This document shows, piece after piece, positions 11,635 to 19,938 of a DNA stretch of 64,000 bases. The stretch comes from Rhizobium sp. Pop5 (GTDB lineage: Bacteria > Pseudomonadota > Alphaproteobacteria > Rhizobiales > Rhizobiaceae): the NCBI RefSeq assembly GCF_024721175.1, contig NZ_CP099401.1, positions 62,001 to 126,000 on the forward strand, written 5' to 3'. A program made the position numbers and the translations under genes. Position 1 is the stretch's first letter. Every line of letters begins with the position of its first letter. The notes under the pieces are model-generated. The model was not told where the DNA came from. It was given only the letters and a program-made list of their open reading frames with translations, and did not search any database.

Positions 11635-12316
11635 TCACTCCTGCTTCAGGAGAGGCAGAATTGTGGTTCGCTGATGGTGGCCGCGCTCGAGATAATGTCC
11701 TTCAAGGAATGAGCGGTAGGCGTCTGCCACGCCCTTCTTTAGATCGATTCTGGGAGACCAGCCCAGGGCGTAAAGCTTCTCGACACTCAAGAGTTTACGT
11801 GGGGCGCCCTCCGGCTTGGTGAGGTCGCGGGTAATCTCGCCTTCGAAACCGACGATCTTGCTTGGCAGAGCTTTAATCCGGCAATTTTGGCGATCGCATA
11901 CCATTCATTCGTGGGCTCGAGCGATCCAGCCAGAAGCGCGTCCTCGACGATCGGCTGATCGGCGAATTTCGGATAGATGCAGGATGAGCCCAGAAACATC
12001 AGTTTTTCGACGTCCGCCTTATGGGCTGCGTGAATGACATTCGCTTGAAGAATCAAGTTGTCGTACAGGAAGTCGGCCGGATAGGTAGCGTTCGCGAGAA
12101 TACCGCCGACCCGCGCAGCAGCCAGGAAGACAGCGTCGGGACGATTCTCAGGCCTCCACCTCGTCCTGCCGTCTGAGATCGACCTCGGCGCGGGTGGCGG
12201 TCAAAATCTCGCAAGCCCTCGGAAGCGAGACGCCGCACGATTGCAGAACCCACCATGCCGCGATGGCCGGCGACATAGACCCTTTTTCCGGCAAGGCTGT
12301 AGATCACCTCAGGCAT
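11635..12316 (-). pseudogene. GDP-L-fucose synthase (fcl/wcaG) pseudogene
   Basis: Three pieces in different frames rebuild a GDP-fucose synthase. The N-terminus is KRVYVAGHRGMVGSAIVRRL (from ATG 12316). A middle piece holds [18 protein letters not shown], then [18 protein letters not shown], then [10 protein letters not shown] and the active-site [19 protein letters not shown]-terminal piece reads [20 protein letters not shown]. At least two frameshifts separate them. After KLCQA the sequence jumps directly to the last third, so about 110 codons of the substrate domain are gone. The remnant is 682 bp against about 950 bp normally. Its start overlaps the gmd stop by 8 nt, so it was once translationally coupled to gmd. 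Confidence 0.88.
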
Positions 12317-13412
12317 AGGCAAAACCTTTGGTAACACCGACCGACGGAACATTTCGTGCCATCACTTTCAGGTCCTCCCGGACCATCTCCGCTACCAGCT
12401 GGTCGAGACTGGTTTCATGTTTCCAGCCAAGCTTCGTATGCGCCTTCGTCGGATCGCCGATCAAAAGATCAACTTCAGTCGGACGGAAGTAAGCTGGATC
12501 GATCTCTACCACACACTGACCCGATGTTTTATCGTATCCCTTTTCCTCAACCCCCTCCCCACGCCAATCAATCGGTATGCCCACCTTGGCAAAGGCCTTG
12601 TCAACAAAGGAACGAACGGAGTGCGTTTCACCGGTCGCAAGGACATAGTCCCCCGGTTCGTCCTGTTGCAGCATCAGCCACATGCCGCGGACATATTCTC
12701 GCGCATGTCCCCAGTCGCGCTTGGCATCCAAATTACCGAGATAGAGCCTGTCCTGCAGTCCAAGATGGATGGCAGCCGCCGCCCGGGTGATTTTGCGCGT
12801 GACGAATGTTTCGCCGCGGATCGGGCTTTCATGATTGAACAAAATGCCGTTCGAGGCATGCATGCCATAGGCCTCGCGATAATTGACCACGATCCAATAA
12901 GCGTAGAGCTTGGCCGCCGCGTAGGGTGATCGAGGGTAGAAAGGCGTCGTCTCGCTCTGCGGGACTTCCTGGACTTTGCCGTAGAGCTCCGAGGTCGACG
13001 CTTGATAGAAGCGGGTCTTTTTGGTCAGCCCCAGGAGACGAATTGCTTCAAGTAGCCGCAGCGTGCCCGTTCCATCCGCGTTCGCCGTATATTCGGGCGT
13101 CTCGAAGGAGACTTGAACGTGGCTTTGCGCGGCAAGGTTGTAGATCTCATCGGGTTGCGTTTCCTGAACGACCCGGATGAGATTGGTTGAATCGGTCATG
13201 TCCCCGAAATGCAGGATAAATCGGGGATTTTCGACATGCGGATCCTCGTAGAGATGCTCGATACGGCTTGTGTTGAAGGACGATGAGCGCCGCTTGAGGC
13301 CGTGAACAATATAGCCCTTTTCCAGGAGCAGTTCGGCCAGATACGCACCATCCTGGCCTGTTATACCGGTAATCAATGCGACTTTTCGATTTTTTCTCAT
13401 TCCCGTATCCAT
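12309..13412 (-). CDS. gmd: GDP-mannose 4,6-dehydratase
   Basis: A 367-residue intact SDR-type dehydratase. It shows [19 protein letters not shown] at the NADP site, [15 protein letters not shown], and the catalytic Thr/Ser-Tyr-Lys set in [11 protein letters not shown] and [15 protein letters not shown]. The tail [15 protein letters not shown] is also conserved. An alternative start at 13400 (MRKNRK) is closer to the usual N-terminus. It makes GDP-4-keto-6-deoxy-mannose. The next gene, which should convert this to GDP-fucose, is broken. The product may be used by a reductase or aminotransferase elsewhere, or the gene may be on its way to decay. Confidence 0.93.
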   Translation of the reverse strand: MDTGMRKNRKVALITGITGQDGAYLAELLLEKGYIVHGLKRRSSSFNTSRIEHLYEDPHVENPRFILHFGDMTDSTNLIRVVQETQPDEIYNLAAQSHVQVSFETPEYTANADGTGTLRLLEAIRLLGLTKKTRFYQASTSELYGKVQEVPQSETTPFYPRSPYAAAKLYAYWIVVNYREAYGMHASNGILFNHESPIRGETFVTRKITRAAAAIHLGLQDRLYLGNLDAKRDWGHAREYVRGMWLMLQQDEPGDYVLATGETHSVRSFVDKAFAKVGIPIDWRGEGVEEKGYDKTSGQCVVEIDPAYFRPTEVDLLIGDPTKAHTKLGWKHETSLDQLVAEMVREDLKVMARNVPSVGVTKGFAYA

Positions 13413-13427
13413 CTATTCCCCTCCAAC

Positions 13428-13940
13428 TCAAATACTAGTGCAGATGCACACGCCGAACACCCGATCCACTCGGCTCGGTCGAAACTCTGGATCGGCTGTG
13501 CTGGGCCACATTTCGATCACGGAAGCAGCCGTCACGACCCCTAGATTGCAGCCAGGATGGCGCCCACCAGATAGAAAAGCCGTCCATGTCAAATGCCACT
13601 TGCTCCTTGTCGGCACTACGCTACGGCGACAAAGCGCCCGAACACAGGGTCCGAGGGATAGGCTTGGACGTCGGCGTGCCGTCGACAAGCGTTGGCTGCA
13701 GCCGGTGATAGACGAGCGATGCTTCAGGGTTTGCGCGGAACGCCGCGGCAGTCGCCGGCAGCTTGCCCGGCGCCCACCAGTCGTCGGCATCGAGAAAGCA
13801 GAGGATCTCGTCCAGCCGTCATCGACGACGATGATCTCGACATTGCCAGCATCCTGGCTCAACACGCTGTCTATCGCCCGCCCGATGAAGCGAGCGTAGT
13901 TGTAATTATTGATGAGGACACTGACAGCCGGCCGCTCCAT
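13428..13940 (-). pseudogene. family 2 glycosyltransferase remnant
   Basis: The first 40 codons are a clear GT2 N-terminus: [19 protein letters not shown], then VEIIVVDDG. The frame then breaks. Another minus-strand frame continues with [19 protein letters not shown], which holds the DxD-type metal/nucleotide-sugar motif, and [15 protein letters not shown], up to about 13600. Beyond that no GT2 sequence is recognisable before the gmd side. The gene is therefore frameshifted and truncated. It lies upstream of gmd in the same orientation and was probably part of the same polysaccharide operon. Confidence 0.8.
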
Positions 13941-13949
13941 GGCGAGCCC

Positions 13950-14222
13950 TCAGGCAGGTTGCTGCGATGCACCGCTATACAGCGGCACAAAGTTGCTCAG
14001 GAGATCGACCAGGGTCCCGTGTCGGCCGAACGGTATCTCGTGCAGAGCCGATGAGATTGCTGCTGACAATGCCACGACGCGTGCGGCGCTCGTCGTGTCG
14101 CACAGAGAACTAGGATCATGACGCAGAAACATAGCAATCCTAACCTTCCAGGCTTCGACTGCAGAGAGAGCCTCTGACAGAATTATTGCCTCATTCCAGT
14201 GAAGCCGCGGCTTGCTGGCCAC
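13950..14222 (-). pseudogene. C-terminal fragment of an unrecognised protein upstream of the GT2 remnant
   Basis: A 90-codon frame ends 9 nt before the start of the glycosyltransferase remnant, in the same direction. It contains HWNEAIILSEALSAVEAWK and CDTTSAARVVALSAAISSAL, helical and without a known motif. The spacing suggests the tail of an upstream gene in the lost polysaccharide operon, perhaps another glycosyltransferase, but I cannot identify the family. The sequence before it (14223 on) does not continue the frame. Confidence 0.35.
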
Positions 14223-14739
14223 GCATCACAAGACATTCATCGCCACGGTACCGGTGAACGGAGACGTGCAACATCTGCTCTTAAGGGCAATGCGTGGGCA
14301 TGAAGACCCGTCTTTTGGGTGATTGCCGGCTGAAAGCTTAGGCGCAACATCGTCTTTGGGTGGAGCGGAGGTGCATTAGGCGTAGCCCGCCCTTCACTAG
14401 GACAGGTTGACTGCGGATGCGGCTGGGTGATTGCTTGAGAGCAGCGCGGCGACTATTTTTGATCCGCCGTGACCTCTAATTTGCGATTTAAAATCAATCA
14501 CTTACGATAAACATTACTTATCGATGGTTAAAGCCGCAGCCGAAACGCTGTATGACGAACGGAAGTAATTGGCTATTGCAGTTCGTGGAAGGCAAAAGAA
14601 TAACGTTAATTCATATGGTTAACGCGATGGAAATTGGGGAGCTCTCGGAAGGTCTTCAGGTACGTGAGGCAGATTTGGTGGCGGTGCCGATTCATTGGGC
14701 AAGGGGGTGGCACAGCCGAGCCGAAGCGGGCCCGGGTGT
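14223..14739. other. gene-free stretch between polysaccharide remnants and IS66 fragment
   Basis: About 500 bp with no supported gene on either strand. Base composition falls around 14450-14620 (AT-rich) and then rises sharply. The right part, next to the transposase fragment, probably belongs to the same former insertion sequence, but terminal inverted repeats could not be found by eye. Confidence 0.4.
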
Positions 14740-15345
14740 TCAGTTCCGAGCGAGAATGATCGCCGACAGGGGCGGGACCGGTTGGCCGACGTTGCCGATA
14801 CCAAGCCGGTCGCCGAGATAGTGGTAGAAGGACAGCCCAAGCTTCTGGCAGGTCTTCATGAGGCCAAGCATGACGTCGCGTGCGACACGGCCATCGCGGC
14901 TCATCGTGCCGCCGGAGATCTTTCGCTTCGTGACAAAGCTCCGCAGATCATTTTCGGATGCATTGGTGTGCAGCGGAATCTCGGGATGATCGAGCACCTT
15001 CAGCAGTTCGGTCTTCCTTCGATGCAGCCGCTCAAGCAGCTTGTCGAGTGCCTCATAACCGGTGCGCAGGCTGAAGATTCGGTCGAACCGTCGTCGGAAG
15101 GCAGGGGCAGCCGGCGGTGAGGGCCTCTGCTTCCAAGCTTTCAGCGCCTTGTAGAAACGCCGGACGAGATCGCGGACCATGGTGAGCGACCGCTCCTCTT
15201 TTGCGTTACCTTGCATCAGCTTTTACAGAAGATGTTCGGCATGAACCCAGGACAGCGCGTAATTGCCGACGCCGAACTGGCCGGCGTCGTCGGACTCGAT
15301 CACCATGTTGCCCATCAGGCCGTGGTGACGGATAGAACCTCAAAG
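14740..15345 (-). pseudogene. IS66-type transposase remnant (C-terminal part)
   Basis: The 158-codon open part contains the transposase C-terminus: YEALDKLLERLHRRKTELLK, then IPLHTNASENDLRSFVTKR, then MLGLMKTCQKLGLSFYHYL. This resembles the DDE transposases of IS66-like elements in rhizobia. Directly upstream the same reading frame continues across a TAA stop: GLMGNMVIESDDAGQFGVG, then SWVHAEHLL, stop, KLMQGNAKEER. A single nonsense change (CAA or CAG to TAA) thus splits the gene, and the N-terminal half is missing. The element is dead. Confidence 0.75.
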
Positions 15346-15394
15346 GCCCCCGTAAACTTAACGAAACACGGACATCAATATAAGATGACCGGTC

Positions 15395-15540
15395 ATGACG
15401 AACCGTGATCCGCTCTATCGCCGCCGCCGCTTTCCCGTTGAAATTGTCGTCCACGCGGTCCGGCTCTATTTCGCTTCCCTCTCAGCCTGTGGATGGTTGA
15501 GGACATGATGGCGGCACGCGGGATCAAGAAGATCCGTTAA
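15395..15540 (+). pseudogene. IS6-family transposase N-terminal scrap
   Basis: An ATG at 15395 starts MTNRDPLYRRRRFPVEIVVH, the typical opening of rhizobial IS6-type transposases. After about 26 codons one frameshift is needed to continue as FRFPLSLWMVEDMMAARGI, ending at TAA 15540. Only about 48 of roughly 230 codons remain. The fragment overlaps the last 25 codons of the large minus-strand frame at 15466-17562, so that frame's end is antisense IS sequence. Confidence 0.72.
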
Positions 15541-17562
15541 TGCGGTCGGCTCAGAGGGGTAACTTGCGGGAAGACGCTCTTCGATTTCCTCGACCATTGC
15601 GATAAATTGGCCTGGCCCAAGATCCTCGATCTGAGCCTTCAGTATGGTCGCGGACAATTTCCACTGTGATAGGCCGTCCGAGACACCACGATCGCCAAAC
15701 GGCCAGGCTTCGGCCACCGCAAGTCCATGTTGCGTTCGCCCTAGGCCCTCCGCCTCGCGCTCGTGGAAGATGGTCATTCTCATCAAAGGACGCTGCAGTC
15801 GCTGCCAGGTTTCCGTGAATTCCGCACCGTTCTTCGGATCCTCTAGCAAGGCCTTCGCATCATCACGGAGCGGCTTCACGCCAATGCTAGCCTGGCCGCT
15901 GACGAGCGCACTGACTGTGAGGTCGCCAGCCTGCACAGCGCCTGAGATCTTCAAGAGGCGGCGAGGAAGCAGTTGCGTCCAGACGCGCACAGGCGTCGAG
16001 ACCTTTATGCTGTCGTTGATCGCGTTGGGCTGATATCGAACGAGTCCCAATCGAATGAAAGGGTCCGTCGCATAGGACGGGGTTATGTCAACGTCGACGA
16101 ACCATTCCTCGGCGTCGATGTCGAAATATGGTTCGAACGTCAGAAGGGCCACATCAAGTGGCGGCACTGACCGGCTTGGAGTTGCGGATGTGTCCGTGGG
16201 AATAGGCATCATGACGCTGCCGATGTATTGAGGATCGTGCGGCCAAGGTGCGTCGTCCTGCGTGTCGCTAAGGCAGTCAAAAGCGCTGGGAGGCATGAAC
16301 CAACCCTTTTGCGGGGAGGCGTCTTCGCGAATGGGATCGCCGCCCCAGCGCGAGATATATTGACCTCCATCGCCCAGGTCTCCGTCCTGAAAGTCAGACA
16401 GGATCATCGGGCGATGCCCGGGGACAACAATCACGTTGTTCTCGATATCAGGGCGTGACACGTCGCGGATGAACGGTGGCCAGAGTACGATACCAATCCG
16501 CTCGCCCTCACCGGAAGAAAACATGCCCCTTTCAAATCTCAAGCGCACGGAGCAGCGCCGCTCGAGATGCTGGGTCACACGTTTTCCATCCTGCAGCGCG
16601 AAACGCTTGGTTCTGAAAACAAGAGTCGGGGTTTTGGCTGCGGGCGGGGCAGGCGGTTGCGTAGCCCGGCTCCAGACTGCGGTCGGGTACTGCCACGATC
16701 TTTGCTGATCCACCGGCATCAATGGTTGGCGACGCGTCAGCACGTGCTCCACGCGATCGTCGGAGAACATCGCAGCTGTCTCGAAGCTATGCGCAAAACG
16801 CGAAATGCCTAAGACCTCTATCTGCAGCTTGCGGGCCCTCGTGTCCGATATTTGACTTGGACGGGAGACGCTGATCAGTCGCGTATGGGACTTCACTTGC
16901 GCAGGATCGCCAAGCTCCGGATGACCCTGACTTGCGATGCGAAACTCCACCCTGTTGCCCGAGAGCGCTGCCGCATGCAGCAGGCCAAGGTCGAGCCGGG
17001 TCAACCGGCCTTCCGGCGGTTGAAGAAATACCAGCTGGCTGTCGGTGTTCTCGGCCCCGCCCGAGGCCGGCAGGCCCTCAATTCGCAGCAACGTCACTTT
17101 TTGCCGGAGAAGAGTCGTCTTGCCATCTGGGTCAACGTCGAACCCGAATATCGTGCTCTTGCGAATGTATTCGGCGCCCGTCCCACCCTTGGGCTTTTGC
17201 GGCCAGCGTCCGGAACGCTTTGCCAGAACACCGCGCCCACGTGCGGGATCGTCGATGTGCTCGCCGTTAGGACTAACTGCACTAGCGACCACCTCAATGG
17301 TGTCGATCTGGTCGAGATCGACGAGAATCTCGCCGGAGAGCATCAGGTTCGCCGAGCCCGCCTCATCCTTTGGAGGCGCCACTGCCCCGTGGGCGGCCTT
17401 TGCAGCGTAGAAGACGAGACCTGGGGTAGCCGGACGCCAGCTCTCCAGATTTCGCAGCGTTGCAGGAACCAGTGGCGCATTCACTGCGTGAGCAACGCGC
17501 AACGTGGCTACACGCGGGTTCTGGCGCAACCGCACGAGCGCACCGGTCACCGTGACGCTCAA
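15466..17562 (-). CDS. large hypothetical protein fragment, truncated at both ends
   Basis: A 698-codon frame whose first codon is a weak TTG at 17562 with no ribosome site. The first 10 or so codons run antisense to the tail of another gene, and the last 25 run antisense to an IS6 scrap. The real homologous part therefore begins near NPRVATLRVAHAVNAPL and ends near EEIEERLPASYPSEP. The middle is a long, mainly beta-type sequence with no membrane helix or catalytic motif I recognise. The LRVAHAVNAPL style recalls large uncharacterised proteins of phage-tail-like injection loci, but this is from memory and weak. Probably a non-functional fragment. Confidence 0.45.
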   Translation of the reverse strand: MSVTVTGALVRLRQNPRVATLRVAHAVNAPLVPATLRNLESWRPATPGLVFYAAKAAHGAVAPPKDEAGSANLMLSGEILVDLDQIDTIEVVASAVSPNGEHIDDPARGRGVLAKRSGRWPQKPKGGTGAEYIRKSTIFGFDVDPDGKTTLLRQKVTLLRIEGLPASGGAENTDSQLVFLQPPEGRLTRLDLGLLHAAALSGNRVEFRIASQGHPELGDPAQVKSHTRLISVSRPSQISDTRARKLQIEVLGISRFAHSFETAAMFSDDRVEHVLTRRQPLMPVDQQRSWQYPTAVWSRATQPPAPPAAKTPTLVFRTKRFALQDGKRVTQHLERRCSVRLRFERGMFSSGEGERIGIVLWPPFIRDVSRPDIENNVIVVPGHRPMILSDFQDGDLGDGGQYISRWGGDPIREDASPQKGWFMPPSAFDCLSDTQDDAPWPHDPQYIGSVMMPIPTDTSATPSRSVPPLDVALLTFEPYFDIDAEEWFVDVDITPSYATDPFIRLGLVRYQPNAINDSIKVSTPVRVWTQLLPRRLLKISGAVQAGDLTVSALVSGQASIGVKPLRDDAKALLEDPKNGAEFTETWQRLQRPLMRMTIFHEREAEGLGRTQHGLAVAEAWPFGDRGVSDGLSQWKLSATILKAQIEDLGPGQFIAMVEEIEERLPASYPSEPTALTDLLDPACRHHVLNHPQAEREAK

Positions 17563-17602
17563 GACCGACGGCGTCTACACCGACATCAAGCAGATGATGT
17601 AA
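17543..17602 (+). pseudogene. C-terminal tail of a lost plus-strand gene
   Basis: The frame PVTVTLKTDGVYTDIKQMM followed by TAA at 17600 sits 5 bp before a strong hairpin terminator on the same strand. Upstream, the plus-strand frame is not a recognisable gene but the antisense of the large fragment. The simplest reading is that the 3' end of a gene with its terminator was left behind when other DNA replaced the rest. The parent family is not recognised. Confidence 0.35.
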
Positions 17603-17607
17603 TCGCC

Positions 17608-17633
17608 AGGGCCGCGCCTTCGGGCGCGGCCCT
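17608..17633 (+). terminator. strong GC hairpin with TTCG tetraloop
   Basis: AGGGCCGCGCC and GGCGCGGCCCT form a perfect 11-bp stem around the stable TTCG loop, 5 bp after the stop codon at 17602. It is followed by CTCCTTC rather than a long T run, as often seen in rhizobia. Confidence 0.75.
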
Positions 17634-17726
17634 CTCCTTCGCGGGTACTCTTTTCAAGCCTACCGCAGTCCTATCCAGCACAAGACCCGCAACCGTGGCA
17701 GGACGCGGTTTTTCGCTTTCGGAAAC

Positions 17727-18302
17727 CTAGTCCTTGATGGGTTCGCCGAGCGTATGCATCAGGCGATTCGCCCAGCCGAAGATGGCGGATGACAGAACAA
17801 GATCCAGGGATTCAAGCTCGGAGAGGCCGACGTCGGCCAGCGCCTGCGCGTCCGCTTGCGTCGCTTCCGGCGGCGTTGTCGACAGATGTGCCGAGAAGTC
17901 GAAGATTGACTGAAGGTGCTCGTCGAGTTCGGCGTCCAATCCATCGGCGAAGATCGCGTCAATCACGTCGGTTCGCTTGGTATGGCTGATGAACCGCGAC
18001 GCATGGACCGCGGCGCAATAGACGCAGTGGTTGACGACCGACGCGGCCGTGGCGCCCAGCTCGCGTTCGCCCGGTGAAAGCCCATCCTTCCCATACATGA
18101 TCAGGTTGAACAGGGGAGAACGCACTGCAAGCGATTCCGGATCGTGGGCAAGGGTTAGGACGTAGGTCGATATGCCCTTGTTGGAGGGCGTGACCTGCAT
18201 CGCCTCTCGCTGCTCCTGCGTCGCGGTCTCGAGATCGACGGGAACGACGTAGGGCTGCCAGCGCGGAACCTGGGTGGTGAAGCTATGCACGACTTCGCTC
18301 AT
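17727..18302 (-). CDS. AhpD-like alkylhydroperoxidase domain protein (CxxC)
   Basis: A 191-residue all-helical carboxymuconolactone decarboxylase/AhpD-like protein. The peroxidatic motif is Cys93-x-x-Cys96 with His100 (NHCVYCAAVH), preceded by the charged helix SPGERELGATAAS. It resembles the 'Avi_7169 family' of alkylhydroperoxidase-domain proteins, which rhizobia carry beside an Avi_7170-type partner, as here. Its ATG overlaps the stop of the upstream gene by 4 nt, so the two are coupled. It may detoxify peroxides or act with the divergent flavin monooxygenase. The actual substrate is unknown. Confidence 0.8.
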   Translation of the reverse strand: MSEVVHSFTTQVPRWQPYVVPVDLETATQEQREAMQVTPSNKGISTYVLTLAHDPESLAVRSPLFNLIMYGKDGLSPGERELGATAASVVNHCVYCAAVHASRFISHTKRTDVIDAIFADGLDAELDEHLQSIFDFSAHLSTTPPEATQADAQALADVGLSELESLDLVLSSAIFGWANRLMHTLGEPIKD

Positions 18303-18781
18303 GGTTTTGTTCCAATCAGTGCCAATCCTGCGATGACACGCACCTGGTAGTTTACAAAGGCGGCAAGCTCCGAGAGCCGGACAATGTCGGCATCGTTGAT
18401 GCCGAGGCTGCGCAATTCCTCGATATGGCCGCGGGTCGCCTCGCGCGGCGCGATCGTCAACCGGTCGGCGTGTTTGACGATCGCGGCGATCCGCTCATCT
18501 CCGACGTTCGCACCCGGTTGCGCAAGCTTCGCCGTGAATGCTTCGGCGGCGCGTTCCACTAGGCCATCGTAGTGGCTCGCAAGCGCCTCGTTGCGATTGT
18601 TCCGGGCCATGCGGGCGGCGAGAGCTGCCCGAAGCCCATACGACAGGCCGCCGGGATCGCGCGGCAGGAGCACCGCATCATGAGCGGCCTCGCTCAAGCG
18701 CAGGATCTCCGCGCGCTTTTCCATTGCCTCGGCGAGCGCCGAGCCCGGCCTCACGGAGGCGAGAGTTTCGATGAGTGTCAA
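18299..18781 (-). CDS. CMD-domain protein lacking the CxxC pair (Avi_7170-like)
   Basis: A 160-residue helical protein first in a two-gene operon with the AhpD-like gene (4-nt overlap). Motifs such as IVKHADRLTIAPREATRGHI and ELAAFVNYQVRVIAGL match CMD-domain proteins of the Avi_7170 type. No redox cysteine pair is present; indeed no Cys is visible. It is probably the non-catalytic or structural partner of the downstream CxxC protein. The operon diverges from a LysR gene with a clear LysR-type palindrome between them. Confidence 0.72.
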   Translation of the reverse strand: MTLIETLASVRPGSALAEAMEKRAEILRLSEAAHDAVLLPRDPGGLSYGLRAALAARMARNNRNEALASHYDGLVERAAEAFTAKLAQPGANVGDERIAAIVKHADRLTIAPREATRGHIEELRSLGINDADIVRLSELAAFVNYQVRVIAGLALIGTKP

Positions 18782-18908
18782 AAGAGGCTCCTTTGCATCT
18801 CGCTGGAGAGCACTAGGTAGGTCTCATAATCCATTATGTCAAAGTAGCATGAAGAGCTAAATTGGATGCGAAATAATTATCTATTCCCCACTGATTTTAT
18901 GGAAAACT

Positions 18909-18925
18909 CATGCTTTTGCGGCATG
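18909..18925. promoter_or_regulatory. LysR-type operator between CMD operon and lysR
   Basis: CATGC-TTTTGCG-GCATG is a perfect interrupted palindrome with the T-N11-A spacing (T18911 to A18923) of LysR boxes. It lies 24 bp before the lysR start and about 128 bp before the divergent CMD operon. It is the best candidate site for autoregulation and divergent control. Confidence 0.6.
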
Positions 18926-18948
18926 AAAAACAATGGATGATATGAGTT

Positions 18949-19938
18949 ATGCATAATAGCCCGATCGATATTCGACAACTGGAGGCCTTTGCGGCGGTGA
19001 TGTCGGCTGGCAGCGTGACCGGGGCGGCCCGTCTGCTCGGACGCTCGCAGCCTGCCGTGACAAGGCAAATCCAGGATCTGGAAGCAGATCTTGGCTATCC
19101 GCTCCTTCACAGAAGCGGTCCGCGCATTCAGCCGACATCACGAGGCCTGCGCTTCCACGCAGAAGTCGAGCGTCACCTTGCAAGCCTGACCCATATCCGC
19201 GAACGGGCGGAGGCGATCGGCCTCGACGAGCCGGCGACGTTGACAGTCGCTGCGACGCCGTCGCTTGCTGCCGGAATCCTGCCGCAGGCGCTGGCGGCCG
19301 TCTCGTCGGATCTGATCCCGCGTCATCTCCACGTGCAGGCGCTCGCAGCCGAGAACGTCGTGCAGGCGGTGCTGGCCCGTTCCGCGGATCTCGGAATATC
19401 GAGCCTTCCACTCGAACATCCGGGCCTCGAAATCCACTGGATTGCGGAAGCTCCCTGCGTCGTCGCCATCGGCATCGACGATCCCCTGGCCGCGAACGAG
19501 GTCATGCGCCTGGCGGATCTCGCTGATCGCCCTATCATCACGCTCGCAAATCCGTACCGTCTTCGTCACCGCATCGACGAGGCGTTGGGGCGAGTGGGGG
19601 TTGCTCCCGAGCGTATCATCGACGTGAATGCTTCGCTGACGGCGCTCTCACTCGTTCGCGCCGGATTGGGTGTTGCCATCGTCGAGCCCGCCACTGTCTG
19701 CGGAGTGCCGTTGGATGGCATCGTCATGCGGGTGGTCGATCAGACCATTCCCTTCCTGTTTGGTGCGATCTCCGCTGCGGCGTTGCCCCTCACGCCAACG
19801 GTCTCCGCCGTGATCGACGCGGCACGCGCAGAGGCTTTGGCGATGCCAGGCTGCCGTCTGCTGGAAGCGAACGGCACGGATGTGCTGGCAGACACCGTCT
19901 ACGGGCAGACTATCATTTCCGAAGGAGCGCCCGTATGA
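18949..19938 (+). CDS. LysR-family transcriptional regulator
   Basis: A 329-residue LysR protein. The winged helix-turn-helix covers about residues 5-65 (IDIRQLEAFAAVMSAGSVTG, LLGRSQPAVTRQIQDLEADL). The effector domain follows to about 300, including VAATPSLAAGILPQAL and ASLTALSLVRAGLGVAIVEP. It diverges from the CMD operon and overlaps the flavin monooxygenase start by 4 nt (ATGA). It is thus cotranscribed with the oxidoreductase and ABC transporter genes that follow and probably senses the compound they import. Confidence 0.9.
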   Translation: MHNSPIDIRQLEAFAAVMSAGSVTGAARLLGRSQPAVTRQIQDLEADLGYPLLHRSGPRIQPTSRGLRFHAEVERHLASLTHIRERAEAIGLDEPATLTVAATPSLAAGILPQALAAVSSDLIPRHLHVQALAAENVVQAVLARSADLGISSLPLEHPGLEIHWIAEAPCVVAIGIDDPLAANEVMRLADLADRPIITLANPYRLRHRIDEALGRVGVAPERIIDVNASLTALSLVRAGLGVAIVEPATVCGVPLDGIVMRVVDQTIPFLFGAISAAALPLTPTVSAVIDAARAEALAMPGCRLLEANGTDVLADTVYGQTIISEGAPV

